64,000 nucleotides of DNA from Prostheceraeus crozeri (lineage: Eukaryota; Platyhelminthes; Polycladida; Euryleptidae). Every line of letters starts with the position of its first letter. The first letter of the stretch is position 1. The stretch covers positions 186,001-250,000 of the forward strand of contig CAJQUW010007428.1 in NCBI GenBank assembly GCA_907163375.1, read 5' to 3'. The notes below the pieces were generated by a model, which saw nothing but the letters and a program-made list of their open reading frames with translations, did no database searches and was not told the origin of the DNA. Below, one piece after another: positions 29,791 to 42,364 of the stretch. The position numbers and the translations under genes are program-made.

Positions 29791-30280
29791 ATCAGAATTA
29801 CCTGTATATAGGCTGGAATGCAAATTTCCAATCATTGGAATATCAACCATTTTACTATTCAAGAATGTGAAGGTTAAATTTATATATATGAATGCTATAG
29901 GCTATCTGTGTTACCACCACTACAGGCCTCTACCGATTTCATCATATTCTATCTGCTTAGCAAGCCCATTGCAGAAAGTGCTTCAATATTGCGTCAGACA
30001 TCGCCAACAGCAACAGAGCATGTAGACAAATGGTTTGATATGAAATTGGCGTTCTCGCAGTCAACACCTCACAGTTGAAAAGCTACAACCTTTTGGCTCT
30101 TTGGCGCTTGGTCAGAAAATAAGTAAGTCTGCCGAAATACACCAATATATAAGCTCACGTATTCCCGACAGGGAATTCGTTCATTGAAGTTGAACAAAGG
30201 TAAAAAGCAAAAATTTCAAACAAGATCGTACTGCATGTCGGTCATGCCACAGAAATCCGACATTCTATAGCAATAAAGGA
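29791..30280. other. No gene recognised
   Basis: Short chance frames only. Confidence 0.45.
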
Positions 30281-31270
30281 CTACACCTTTTCCCATTCTA
30301 ATTGAAGCTTATCCATTTAAGCTTCCAAATTCTATTTTGAAATGTTCTATTCAATTTAAAGCCTGTTCTGGCTCTATTAAAAAAATCCATGTCATATAAA
30401 TTTGTTCCATACAATGTAAAACCTGTTCTATTCAGTTTAAAGCATTCAATTTAAAGCAAGTTCGGCTCTACAGCAAAAGCAGAACGACATTGAGACAATC
30501 AATGATTTCATTATATTTCATGGTATGTGTGCTGTAGTATGTACAGCATGGAATCTGCTGAATAAAATTACTGGATCATACAAAACAATAAACCATGAAG
30601 CCAATGCAAGACTAGGCTAAACACCGTATTGCAGATCTTTCTTGTCAACAACATTTGCGTAAATCCTGAATACTACGTATCCTCATTATGGCTCCCTGGT
30701 CAGTTCTCTTGAGCCATATCGAATATTTCTAGTCATTGGTGAAGTGAAGATTCAGTATAAAGCTCACCTGAATGCTCAAATGATTGAAATTTCTAAGGCT
30801 GTAGTAGTCTCACCCAAACTCAGCATGGACTCCGTGTGATTTTTTGTGTACTAGACAGGACAGTGACAGCTAAAACTGATTTAAGTGCATGTGAGCAGTG
30901 CTACCATCATGTGCAAGGATTTTACGTAGACCCTATATGTTGTTGACAAAAAAGACTTACGATGCAGTGTTTAACCTAGTCTTGCATTATTTAAACTGCT
31001 CTGTCGTTTTGGATTGCTTTTTGGATAAAATGTTTCATTGTTTATTGCTTTATCATTCAATTATTAGGAAAATTCATGTAATTTTATTTGGCAGATTCCA
31101 TGTTATGCATGTCTCATGAAATATTATGATATTATTGATTGTTTCAATGCCGCTTTGCTTTTGTTAGAATGAAACTCGTTTTAAATTGAATAGGACGGGC
31201 TTTAAATTGAATGTGACAAGTTTTGAATAGAACGGAATAAGTTTCAATAAGGAATGGAAAAAGGTGTGGA
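30281..31270. mobile_element. Inverted-repeat (MITE-like) element
   Basis: The left arm, about 30281-30470, begins near CTACACCTTTTCCCATTC and is built from short units around TTCTATTCAATTTAAAGC. The right arm, about 31165-31270, is the inverted counterpart (GAATGGAAAAAGGTGTGG at its outer edge, TTTAAATTGAAT units inside). The interior has no transposase. The arms are unequal in unit number. The superfamily is unknown and the target duplication could not be set. Confidence 0.55.
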
Positions 31271-31274
31271 ATGG

Positions 31275-34200
31275 ACGGGCACATTGAAAACAAAGTTTCG
31301 TCGCGGACATACGGCGTCATGAAAACGGTACCTAGGCGATGGCGGTTTCCAGTGGTCGACAATGGAAAGGTATCGGCACCTTGTCAGTGTAATAAATGTG
31401 AAAATTCCTCTTTATGTATAGAAACATTTTGATAAAATAGCTTGCAACATCCCGCCTTGTGGTACAAATCTACAGCTCTTGTGTGTTTCACGAATTTGAT
31501 TCTTGTCTAAAATTGAAATCAGTGCCTAACTGAGCTGCTGAAATAACCATCAGCAAACAGCTTCTGTCTATTCTAGTCGCACTAACATAAACAAGGCGGA
31601 AAGTCGGATCACTATGGTTCACACCGTTAAAACCTAACTCTGCCTCCGCATGTTGTATCATCAAGGAAGAAAACATCATCACAAAGTCCTCTTGAAATGC
31701 AAAATCCTAGCCTGGTGCTTGAACTTATGTGAAATGAATCCTTAGATGAAATATATCATTATCTGGAGGATTGTTTTTCATTCACAGCGCTGGGCCAAGT
31801 TCCGACAGAATATAAAATGTTAGATCGTGAAGAACTCACGTTTTACTAGCGATGTACCTAATGTGAGCTTATATATTTCATAAATAGTTCTTAGACGCAC
31901 TAATGTCAATGAATTAGCTTATTAACACAAATATGCATTTGCCACAATAGTGATATTGACAATATTACTCCAACTTTTCCATCAGGTGTGCGTTTGCATA
32001 AATATTGATGTCATAGGATCTTTCATCCTCACTGATAATGAGGTCAAATTTCACGGAACAATAATTAATTACAGTGTTGCATAACTCCTGTACTTGACAC
32101 ACAATCGCATTAATGAAAAGCACAACTATTAGTGCATGTAAAACCATTTCAAAGTTTGTAAAATTCGTAAAATGATCATTCTTTAACAGGAATTAATTTA
32201 GTGACCCATCACCAAAACCTCAAGCAATCATCACATATTCACTTCGAATCTTGTGTCAGTAAACTACCTCTCTGTCTACATGTTCACACGTTGTCTGTGA
32301 TGATGCACTTACACTCCATAATACAGCAATTCATTTACTTTAACTATCTCACAGCATGTGTGGTAACAGGAACCACATGCACCACGACTCCTAAATTTTT
32401 GAATCAAATCTATGCCTAACGGATTCCAGTCTCATGCCATGATGGAGAATATTCAGAAATATGTGGTCTAATAAACCTTATGGTTCCCTGAAAGGGTAAA
32501 GCAAAGTGATCACTGATTTCATGGAATCCACACATTGACACGATCACTTATTCGCACTTAGTGGTGTCCCACAGTGTCAATTTATTGTCTGATCACATAG
32601 TGACCTCTAGGAAACACGGATAAATCTTAAAGGTATAAGGTTATTTTGTTTGCAACTGTACACATCTTAGCGAACAAGACTGCGAGTTTACTTTATATTT
32701 TTTCAGTTCTGACAGACAGTCCCAAATGTGTCCCCAATGTAGGCCTACACTACTCCTATTTCTTTGTGACCTGACAGTGTACATAAGCTATTGTTTATTG
32801 TTATTTTATTTTTTTGTTGCTGTTATTTATTTTTATGGATTGCGTCATACATGTGTTTGTTTTTCGTTTTATTAACGTTTTATTGAATTATCTACAAACC
32901 CTATTGACATTGTTTCCTCAAAAGCCGCAAAAGATATAAAGCTATTCAGGCCTACATGCTTTTAAGCATGCACATCAAATCTCGAGTTGTTTCGGAGTAA
33001 AGCAGAGTACCACACGCAGTGATGGAAATCTTCATTTGTATTTGGAAAGTATTATTGATATTCATGTCCAATGAATGAAGATTGGTCTCACTCTTAAATC
33101 TGAAATAAGGACAAAAGGAAATAGTCATGCCAAGCTACGATGACCATGTGATCATGATTTCAGCCTTCGTTACATTGTGGAGAGTAAATAAATCCGATAC
33201 ACTGTCCTTTGTCTTGAAATCTGAAATGCATTAGGTTTAATGAGATATGTGTAACCAATGTAACCATAAGCCCATATTTATGTCATTTTTCAGCTTTCGG
33301 CATCTGAAGGACCCCAAGCGCCGTTTAACTATCCAACTGGCGGTTAATGGGTGTCCGCATTAATTCGTGAATGAGTTAATAATTATATCCATTTAACTAT
33401 TTTTCTTTCTTTTTTTACCCTTTTGATTAATATTTAGATTATATTTTTATATTCATATGCTTTATAAAAATATTAGGATTCCCTTTGCATATTTTATATT
33501 CCTAATTATGAAACAAATGATTTCGTCAATTCTTACTTCTCAAAACTTTGCAAAAATTGGCTTCATTACTTGAGAATAATCATTTTGCTGCAAGGCTTTA
33601 GAATTTAAGCTTACTTGTTTACTCATCATGGTTTGACATTTTTTTCTTTGTATTATGTTATCAGGTTCGCTTCCGTTTCAGTTTTGTGCTGGACCGAACT
33701 TCTGCATGTGCTTGGAAGTGTGTTAACGGAAACTGTCACAATTATGACTTAAATGCAACATGAGTAACGCATGGATGTGTTAGGAATGCAACTTCCAACA
33801 TTTGCCAGGCAGCTATATTATTGAGAGAACAATCAGAAACATCTGATGTGGGCCACTTTGAATAGACAAATACGTATTTTACGAATGCAAAGAGGAAACA
33901 TGCTAACTATTTGCGCATGAATTCCTCTCGTTAAATTACGATTTGCGCAAATTAATCAAAATTATTTTCAATTTCTAGCTTCTTATTCTTCTATCATACT
34001 TACAAATTTGAATGCATTCCAAAAATCTTACAAATATGCATGCAAATACAATTCTTTCATTAAATTATGTAATTATTGTCATTTGAGAAAAGTACCGACA
34101 TTGTGACTCCACATTTAGATGTTCACATTTGAGTTAATAAATTTATTCTGTTCCTTTTTCAACACCAAGACATCTATACTTCAAGAATCAAAATCAATTT

Positions 34201-34305
34201 TAAGAAAATGATATTATCAGAACATTCCAATTTACACTTATAATAGGCCTACTGCTTTCTTTTCAGTTTATCCATTTCGACAGTTAACACAGAGGATTCT
34301 CACAC
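31275..34305. other. No gene recognised, 3 kb
   Basis: A+T-rich intergenic sequence with scattered short frames (60-72 codons) lacking protein character. TAGGCCTA-like words occur at about 32741, 32949 and 34243. It may include decayed repeats I could not classify. Confidence 0.45.
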
Positions 34306-34311
34306 GACAAA

Positions 34312-34737
34312 TCATTTCCGCACTTGATTTGCTGACGGTGTCGGCGCTGGAGAAGATGTCCTCACCTGCTGAAACCATGTATAAGTCCCGGATTTCACTT
34401 TATTACAAAGTCTACAAGTTTTGCGACAACCTCGGAACACTGAAGACGCAGGATCATTGCAGCCAGCTCTCCACAAGATGCATTGGATAGAGGAGAAAGC
34501 GTCCCTGCAAATATCGGAGTCTTCCATGATTCGGCGGAATGTGACCATTTTCATTCCATCGCAGTCGTCGCAGGTTTTAGGACAATTCGTGTATCCCCAA
34601 CCCCCAAAGCAATAACTGGGCCTACAATCGACGTCTTTATCAGTGCAAGTAGGTGGAGCTGTTGTCGTTCGTCTCTGTCCGTGGGCAGTAAAACAGAGCG
34701 ATAGAATACTGAGAGTGACGAGGAAGAAATCCATCAT
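34312..34737 (-). CDS. Secreted cysteine-rich protein with two ShKT-like modules
   Basis: Starting at the ATG pair at 34737/34734, the product is about 140 residues. It opens with a signal peptide (MMDFFLVTLSILSLCFTAHG), then a short Thr/Pro linker. Module 1 runs from CTDKDVDC to CPKTCDDC, and module 2 from CRDAFSSIQC to CRKTCRLC. The CxD...C...C..TCxxC pattern is that of ShKT domains, which occur in many secreted animal proteins and metalloproteases. A Ser/Pro tail ends the protein. A TATA word lies about 95 bp upstream. The open frame extends 39 codons upstream of the start, but the signal peptide sets the start. It is intact, single-exon in this window, and probably a host gene. Confidence 0.7.
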   Translation of the reverse strand: MMDFFLVTLSILSLCFTAHGQRRTTTAPPTCTDKDVDCRPSYCFGGWGYTNCPKTCDDCDGMKMVTFRRIMEDSDICRDAFSSIQCILWRAGCNDPASSVFRGCRKTCRLCNKVKSGTYTWFQQVRTSSPAPTPSANQVRK

Positions 34738-34828
34738 GAATGCAAGGAGTTGCTTTACAAATGAATTTAGCGAGACACAGCACCAACATTCGATCGCATT
34801 AACGACGGTTATTGGTTGCACCGATAAC

Positions 34829-34841
34829 CTTGCATTATAAA
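34829..34841 (-). promoter_or_regulatory. TATA box of the cysteine-rich gene
   Basis: The minus strand reads ATATTTATAATGC, an AT-rich TATA-like element about 95 bp before the signal-peptide ATG at 34737. Confidence 0.4.
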
Positions 34842-34859
34842 TATTTCGATACATGCTAC

Positions 34860-35995
34860 TTTAATGAACTCGACATCAGTTCGCGACGTGTAAATATTTT
34901 GGTTGTCGCTTCCCTGCGAATTTATACAAAAGAATATTTGTGAGAAACTGTTCACATGAAACGCAACCCTACACAGTTAAGAATTTCATATTCAGCTGCA
35001 ATCTTGTTCGCATTATCAACTATCTTCAGTAATGCATTCCAAATGATGGGATCATCTGCAGTTCCGCCTGCAGTTGCGCAATAGCCTCGGACAGCTGCAA
35101 TCCTCACTTATAAACGCGAAACTCGGCAATGAAATTGCCAAAATTGATTATCTCTGAATGCTTTTACTTTCATAATTTGGCTGATAAATCATACTACTAA
35201 TTAAAATACCCTCAGTAACATTCTCTCAAAGAATGAGCTACAATTTCAGACAGGGATGTAGTGACATTAGGTTTTGTTGTACCAGACAATGTTGCTAGAA
35301 CTTGTTTAAGAACTTTTTGTTGTGAACTTCTCGACCTTCTACAAATCAGCATTTCTTGACATATGAGTATTTCTGTGAGATATGACGCAGCCGTTCACTG
35401 TCATCATTAATTTCAACAACTCTGCATACAAAGCCAAAAGGGTTCAGCTTACTTTATCGTTTACAATGCAATAATAACCAGTGGAAATTTCAGTTTCTAC
35501 AACAGTGAGTGGTATTATCTGCAAACGCATATCATTTCATGACAGATTTGTTCATCCTACATGTTATCAAATTGGTCCAATTATCTGATTCTCGAATAAT
35601 TGCCAAATATTTTCAATTGTTGAAGAGATTACGTTCTCTCCAAGTGGATTCATTATGGATGAAGAAAGGCGTCATTCATAAATTGCGTGATGGTAAAATG
35701 CTCAATTTATTAGCCCCCTTCCCCGAAATTATGTTTCATGATGTCGTTAATGAATCCCCCTCCCACTAATCGCGAAAAATAATATGTAAAAAAATAAATC
35801 TTGATTCTTTGTGGCCGATAGCTCAAATAAAAAGCTTCCACTGCTTATTGATAGGATCTTCAACCAACTTTCTTCCTGTTAAGATGACTGATGACATGAA
35901 AAGACACAATGTCTCTAAACATCGTGATATCGTAATTGAGAAAGTGAAATCAATGCATCGCAAGGATTCTAGGGATGATCACATTGCTCACCTTT
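34860..35995. other. No gene recognised
   Basis: Frames of 86 and 62 codons at 35509 and 35809 show no domain and are not supported. Confidence 0.45.
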
Positions 35996-35998
35996 GAA

Positions 35999-36490
35999 GA
36001 CCACTCTCCCTGGTGCCCAGGGTGGTCTGAGTCCTCTTCCAAATACGTCTATCATGGCTAATTTCTTCCGTTAGGTTGAGTTCCTCCATATCTTTCGCTA
36101 TTAGATGCTGTCATGTTATGGGCGGTCGTCCTCTCGCCACCGTTTTCCTCCCACCGGCCTATTTGCGACTTGCTGGTTGTCGTTTTCCGGTGCCGTTCTT
36201 CTCACATGGCCGTACCAATCAAGACGTCGAGTCTGGAGCACTTTACTTATGTCACAAACGCCGATTTTTCTGCTGATGTCCTCATTGCGTATCCCATTCA
36301 ACCGAGTCAATCCTTGTGACCAACTGAGCTTCTTCATTTCCGTGTCTTTCCTTCTTACTGCCCAACATTCTGCACCATACGTCATTGCCGGTCTTATGCT
36401 GTCGTGTATATCTTGTTCTTCAGTTTTTGTGGCATCCGTTTGTTGTAGATGATGCTTGAGACCTTCCTCCAGTTCCACCAACCCGCTTAT
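35999..36490 (-). mobile_element. LINE 3' fragment (RT C-terminal tail)
   Basis: The minus-strand frame 36116-36481 has RPAMTYGAECWAVRRKD, LTRLNGIRNEDISRKIGV and RRLDWYGHVRR. This is the conserved tail found after the reverse transcriptase in many RTE/L1-like LINEs. Homologous sequence (an EELNLTEE-like segment, then WKRT) continues past the frame end in other frames toward 36000, so it is decayed. The RT core is absent, so this is a 5'-truncated copy. Confidence 0.65.
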
Positions 36491-37885
36491 ATCCTATGCT
36501 TCACTTCACCTCCGTGCTGCAGTAACCACAAGGATTCTAAGGATGCCATTCACCTAAACGTTTTTGATAAAAAGATAACGGAGTGACATTTTCAGCCATT
36601 AAAGTCAAGATTGTGTGATAACTTCACGATATCACTACCTTCCTAGTCCATCAATTTCTATGACCAATGTATGTATCAAAAGAAAACACAGAAAATGCTC
36701 GATTCCAAGTTTCTTATTGAAAAATTGCGACTTGTAAGTTGAACGATCAGATTTGTAAGTTCAGTTTGTAAGTTCAGATTTCGACCATTTTCCACTAAAC
36801 GAAATAGCGGATACAAGTTTATCATAGTTTATTCAAAACCTGAGAATGTAAGCTGATGTATGGCACGTTGATGGGAGACACGATTGGAAGGCATGAATAT
36901 CGATTGAATTTCGAAGTGATTTTAGTGATCCGTTTTTACGATCAACTATAGGGTTAATTAATAGATAAAAAAACCAAATTAATAAGTTTATTTGTCAGTC
37001 TGTCTCATCATTCAAAATGCAACCGTGCCATGCCGGTGAGGATTTAATTGAATATAAAAGCTAAATGAACAATGTTCGGAGCACTACGAACATGTAGGTG
37101 CTTGTATTTTGGGAAAGTTGGAAGACTTGCCTGGGCTTAAGTTGTATTCTGAATCTAGAATAATATATATTTCCCTATATCTTTTAATCATGCTGACTTT
37201 AATTCATCTACAACCTAAGCTTTATTAAAATGGCTAATTGAAGAAAATGCTTTTTTTGCTGACAAGAAGTTAATGCTGTGATCGTGTCACGTGCACAGTC
37301 TCTAATACTTGTCATTGATTAACACTCAACTCAATTGAAGACAGCTATCCGGTACGATGAGCAGCTAGCATGTTAGTGAACTTTCGACGGGGATTCATGA
37401 AATACTGCTTTTAAATACACTACTGACAGGTCGCCTCAGTTAGTGCACCTGTAATAATTAATAATTGTTGCTTTTTGCAAACACAGTGTAAATAGAATAA
37501 TTAAATATTGAGTTGCACCCTCTGTTGAAAAAAGAGAAAAGCTTAAAAAAATAATGAAGTTATCATGAATTATCATTAATTAATCATTACAGGCGTACTA
37601 ACATACGCGACTTGTCAGTAGTGTGTTCAGAAGTAGTATTTAATGAATACCCGTCAAAATTACACTTACATGCTATTGCATACCTCAAATTGACCAGCGC
37701 ATAGCTGCAACTTAAAATAGGGAGTTTTGATGAAGTTGAGTGATGTGAACTAGGCCTGCTGACGATTTCTGATTTTGGATGAAATGGCAGCTATTCACAT
37801 CTGCTCCACTTTTTCAACTGATGGTGCAACTCCATATCAAATTATTCTATTGGCCATCATGAATATAAGAGAACCTAACGATCAT
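36491..37885. other. No gene recognised
   Basis: A+T-rich with no credible ORF. The last four bases before the next element (GTTA, 37886-37889) are its left target duplication. Confidence 0.5.
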
Positions 37886-37889
37886 GTTA

Positions 37890-38418
37890 CACGGTGTCCC
37901 CAAACAAGGTTGAACCCTCAAAAAATTGTACACAACTTTTGTGAACGGTTTTAGTGACAGTTTTGCATCCTGTTTAAAGTTATGTAATTTTTAAAATATT
38001 CTATTGAGGTCTTTTCGAGAAAAATCGATTTTTCGAAATTCAACTTCCATATATGGAAGGTAGAGGTGAAATAGACGCTAATTTACACATGTCATTGTAT
38101 AAATCAAATTCCATCTTTCCTAAGGTTATTGGAACCATTTTATATAAATTTTTCAAAAAAGTAAGCTATCACTGAGGTTTCTAGCTTGAAATTCAAATTC
38201 AACTTCCATATATGGAAAGTAAATATGAAATAAACATTATTTCATGTACCTGACATTGTATCAGCATATTTTCATACTTTGTAAGTTAAATGAAACCGGT
38301 TGTTCTTAACCATATATGCATGAAAAATAAAATCAATCACAGAGGCATAAAATTTGAAACTTATATCCAACTTCCATATACGGAAAGTACAATTATCAAT
38401 TGATTATCAGCTGTCATT
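37890..38418 (+). repeat. Left TIR with three palindromic boxes
   Basis: Contains three copies of the palindrome TTCCATATATGGAA or a close variant (38045-38058, 38204-38217, 38372-38385), spaced 159 and 168 bp. Each is preceded by CAA C. The first two contain a perfect CC(A/T)6GG CArG-type core. Confidence 0.85.
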
Positions 38419-38586
38419 TCTCAAATCTTCACCGTGGTTAATGAATCAAATCTTCACCGCAGATATAATTGCATATAGGCTCAATGAGTAACAATCTGAA
38501 AAGACTAATTTTTTTGGAAAACATAAACAAGTTGTATTGGTAGGCATTTTTAAAAAGAAAGATACGGTTTACTTTATTGGACGTTA

Positions 38587-39441
38587 TTACAGATTTTGAT
38601 TATTGTATGCCACAATTGCTTTTAAAAGATTGTCCCCGAAATTTGGATGAGCATTTGCTACCTTGTAATTTTGCCATTTTTCAGAAAAGTCATGGTGCAC
38701 GCTTTCAGATGCTTGTTCGCTGACTGGACCCAAAGAGCAATTCATTTGAAGGCAATACTTCTTCATATGATACATGACTGCATGTATTTTTGGGGTAATG
38801 GTGACATCCGACGACAGAATATTTCTCTTGAAAACATCAATCTTAGTCTCAAAAGTTTGATCAAGCTTTTCACCGAAGCATGACTGGACGACTGCTCGAA
38901 ATGATTCAAAACATTCACAAATTGGCAAACAATTCAACGGGCAAATCGATCGTAATATGTCGATGTCGATATTTCGAAGAAGTTGTCTACATGAGTTCCC
39001 ATGGAACGTACCCCCATGCATAGCAAGACGTTGAACATTACATCGTTTGAGCCAGAAGTCAGCATCAGGCCATCGACGTTGGAGTTCATTGAAGAGAGTG
39101 TTGGTGACACCGATGAAGAGATGCAATTGGGGGGGAGGGATCACTTTCAAAATCGGCACTGTGTCTGGAACATTTGAGAAAACAGGCAGATGTACGACGT
39201 TCCTAAAACCCTTTGCTTTCAAATGCCGCTCAAGAGTTTCTGGATAGTGATCATACAGATCCCAAAATTGCTTTTTCAAAGAGCCGGCTGTTCGCAACTC
39301 AGATTCATTTTTCAAATCATTCTTATGAATGCCACACCACGAACAAGGATGAAGACATGCGTGTGTCATTAATCCCAACAGAATGTTGCTGATTTTCAAA
39401 TCACATGCGACAGTGAAATTGCTCAAACGATTCAATTTCAA
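38587..39441 (-). pseudogene. Transposase, C-terminal catalytic part
   Basis: Continuation of the same protein. ACDLKISNILLGL carries the likely second Asp. CLHPCSWCGIH is the CxxC insertion. PPPQLHLFIGVTN, then HGGTFHGNSCRQLL, then PKIHAVMYH follow. VSEQASESVHHDF carries the likely catalytic Glu, in the place of SEEAxEA in Transib-type enzymes. The terminal YKVANAHPNFGDNLLKA is the usual tail. All motifs are present, so apart from the frameshift with the N-terminal part this copy is well preserved. Confidence 0.7.
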
Positions 39442-39464
39442 GATATACCAAAGCTTCTTTAAAT

Positions 39465-40652
39465 TTACATAATTTCGGGCAAGTTGGGCGCAATAGCCAA
39501 AATCAATATCTTCTTAACACCTCGGTCATTGAACTTCTTCCCAAGTTTGTTTGAGATACTGCGCTCGTATGGATCACAACCAAATATATTTATGCATACT
39601 TTAAGGAATTCTCCTCCAGCATCTATTCTAAGTTTGATGTTTATTTCATCTTCTGGAAGTCCTCTTACATTACAAATTGTCTTAATCAAATTTTGGACAT
39701 CAGTACAGAAAACAACCGGGATTTTATTGTCTCTTCCATTTTCCTTCTTTGAAAAATCAATATATTCCATGGTGAAATAATGCCTCAAACGATGATTGTT
39801 CGCGGAAAGTTCATCCCTTAGACCACTCTCGATAATCAATCGATTTCCAGATGAAAAACGAATATGCTTTGCTAAAATGTTAGTTTTTCTGTCACTGAGA
39901 GACAGATCCTTTTGTATATCAATCATATTTGCCTTGCTGATACACTCATTTTCTTCAGTAAATTTGATGGGATTCAATGACACTGTCATGGGTTTCCCAA
40001 CCCTGTGCGACGTAAAAAGAAATTCAGTCCCGGATGTTTGCTTTTTCACATGTAAAAGGTTTGATGCTTGTTTATCAAGAAAATTGTCACATCCAGTGTT
40101 TTCTGTCAAATGTAGCGCATTGTCACAAATGTTGGCATATGAGCAAATGTGAGACTTTCCTTTAGAAATTCCTGACAAGCACCTAGAGCACATTTTGATA
40201 ACTGCAGGTTTTTTTGCACTATTAGAATCCCCAGAAGCCGGTCTACCTGCACGTTTCGCTGTTAATCGTGATTTTAGTCCATCTGTTCTAGCTGTCTCAC
40301 ATACGTAGCAGTCACAGATTCCACCTTGGGATCGCATTTGTTTACGCAGAGATTTCCAAGTAGAATGGTCGAATAGTTCAATCTTTCTTACAAAAATTCC
40401 TCTTTTGTATTCGTTAAGCGTCAACAAACATGTACCACAAATAACTCGAGGTAAACGATGGTCAGAATAAAAATCAAGTCCATCTATGAAATGCTCCTGA
40501 ATAGCTTGATGGTGTTCCTCCGTCAGTTTCCTAACAGTCGATGACTTTTTGAAGCACAAAATACAGACAACGTCTCGAGCTTCATCATGCGATCTTGCGT
40601 GATGCGGCATTGCAACAAAATGAATACGCAACAAAATGAGACGCACATACAA
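39465..40652 (-). pseudogene. Transposase, N-terminal and first catalytic part
   Basis: The probable start is the ATG at 40610 (MPHHARSHDEA); the frame is open 14 codons further. N-terminal zinc-type clusters are CILC...CGTC near residues 30-75, CDCYVC near 115, and CSRCLS...HIC near 155. The first catalytic Asp is expected in LRIDAGGEFLKVC near residue 343. The frame ends ILAIAPNLPEIM at a stop created by a frameshift; the homologous track resumes at once in the next frame (about 39470). It would cut and paste the element; four to five catalytic and zinc motifs are intact. Confidence 0.7.
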
Positions 40653-40881
40653 TGGTCATATTTTCAAATCATGCATACGTCACAAAAGAGAACGAGTATT
40701 CAAAAATTCCATAGATATTGAAAGAGTGTTAACAGGATACAGAGGAGAAGCCGTTGAAAGAAAATGCTGAATCGAACACAATTTGTTTGAGAAAATCTTT
40801 TACGCACACTATTCATTAACCACGGCGAAGATTTGAGAAAGGACATTTGACAACAACTAATAATGGTGCGATCGCTGACTG

Positions 40882-41410
40882 AATGACAGCTGATAATCAA
40901 TTGATAATTGTACTTTCCGTATATGGAAGTTGGATATAAGTTTCAAATTTTATGCCTCTGTGATTGATTTTATTTTTCATGCATATATGGTTAAGAACAA
41001 CCGGTTTCATTTAACTTACAAAGTATGAAAATATGCTGATACAATGTCAGGTACATGAAATAATGTTTATTTCATATTTACTTTCCATATATGGAAGTTG
41101 AATTTGAATTTCAAGCTAGAAACCTCAGTGATAGCTTACTTTTTTGCAAAATTTATATAAAATGGTTCCAATAACCTTAGGAAAGATGGAATTTGATTTA
41201 TACAATAACATGTGTAAATTAGCGTCTATTTCACCTCTACCTTCCATATATGGAAGTTGAATTTCGAAAAATCGATTTTTCTCGAAAAGACCTCAATAGA
41301 ATATTTTAAAAATTACATAACTTTAAACAGGATGCAAAACTGTCACTAAAACCGTTCACAAAAGTTGTGTACAATTTTTTGAGGGTTCAACCTTGTTTGG
41401 GGACACCGTG
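40882..41410 (-). repeat. Right TIR with three palindromic boxes
   Basis: Mirror of the left TIR with boxes at 40915-40928, 41083-41096 and 41242-41255. By eye the arms differ only at a handful of positions, which suggests a fairly recent insertion. Confidence 0.85.
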
Positions 41411-41414
41411 GTTA

Positions 41415-42360
41415 GTCAAGTGTCATTCCCTCAAAAATTGATTCCAAATAAACTACCATGACAACTTGCTTGAATAATCGCTGAGCAGTCGCAATCTAAT
41501 CTATATGTTAATCAATAGAATAAGATATTTTACTTCTATCACCAAAAGCTATTGGGTTAAATAAAATAACTTTTGCATTTTTTCTGGTACGTGCAGTTCC
41601 AGATTATTCCAGATTATGCATTGCATGTGTTTAAAGTGAGATGAGAATCCAATCAAGTATTCACAAGAACATTTATTTACACTATTTATAGATCAAAGCC
41701 GATTCTCCAAACACGACAGGGTCAATGATCACCTTTAGGCAACAATTAACAAATGGCTTCAATACTCATCTGGACACAAACCTGACAAGGGTTGAATGCT
41801 ACACTAGCAGCAAAACGGTTATTTACGATACTTCTCATTGCTTCCGTTATTGGTTGATTAACATAAAAACTTAAAGAAGCTGCTGAGGACCTATATCGTT
41901 GGTAAACAATTCGAGTTTGGAAAAGTCATCATGGCACTTCGATAACCAGATTTCTGAGACATCCCAAGTTTCATCTTCAACCAATTGGCTGGAGCCATGC
42001 AATGGATGGTGAACTCTCTCGAAAATGGTCCGTGGTTGTGCTGGTGACCCTGCAGAAAAAAATAAATGTTGATCAACAATTTTCTGATTTATCACAGGTA
42101 GACAAGAAAATATTCAAGTTAACTTTCATACTAGAAAATTATAGAACGACATTTTTATTTCTTCTAATGCAATTTACCAAACGTTTTGACCGGAAGAAGT
42201 ATATCTCAGAGATATACCTTACATATCGAATGCACATTAGCCGTCCGTACGTATGATAATATTGTTGACCAATCGCTAGCTTTTCCGAAGAAATTGAAAT
42301 CTCATCCAGACCTGGAGAGAACGTTATCAAAAAATACATGAAATCGTTAAAGCTACATTT
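41415..42360. other. No gene recognised
   Basis: Only chance frames of 60-84 codons. Confidence 0.45.
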
Positions 42361-42364
42361 TAAG

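Larger units (their letters stand above)
37890..41410. mobile_element. DNA transposon with 529-bp TIRs and CACGG ends
   Basis: Both ends read CACGGTGTCCCC inward, with a 4-bp GTTA duplication (37886-37889, 41411-41414). The TIRs are 37890-38418 and 40882-41410. The minus strand encodes a transposase in two frames. The CAC termini, the short duplication, and a transposase with a CxxC module and SEQASES motif before the last acidic residue point to the CMC/Transib/RAG-like part of DDE transposons (Chapaev-like is my best guess). Nearly complete; a frameshift near 39470 splits the transposase. Confidence 0.8.

Noticed and set aside
34312-34737. Calling the ShKT-like protein a toxin
   Set aside because: ShKT modules occur in many non-toxic secreted proteins, and nothing in the sequence indicates a venom role.
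36076-36452. Plus-strand frames opposite the LINE tail
   Set aside because: Shadows of the minus-strand LINE coding sequence, which has clear conserved motifs.
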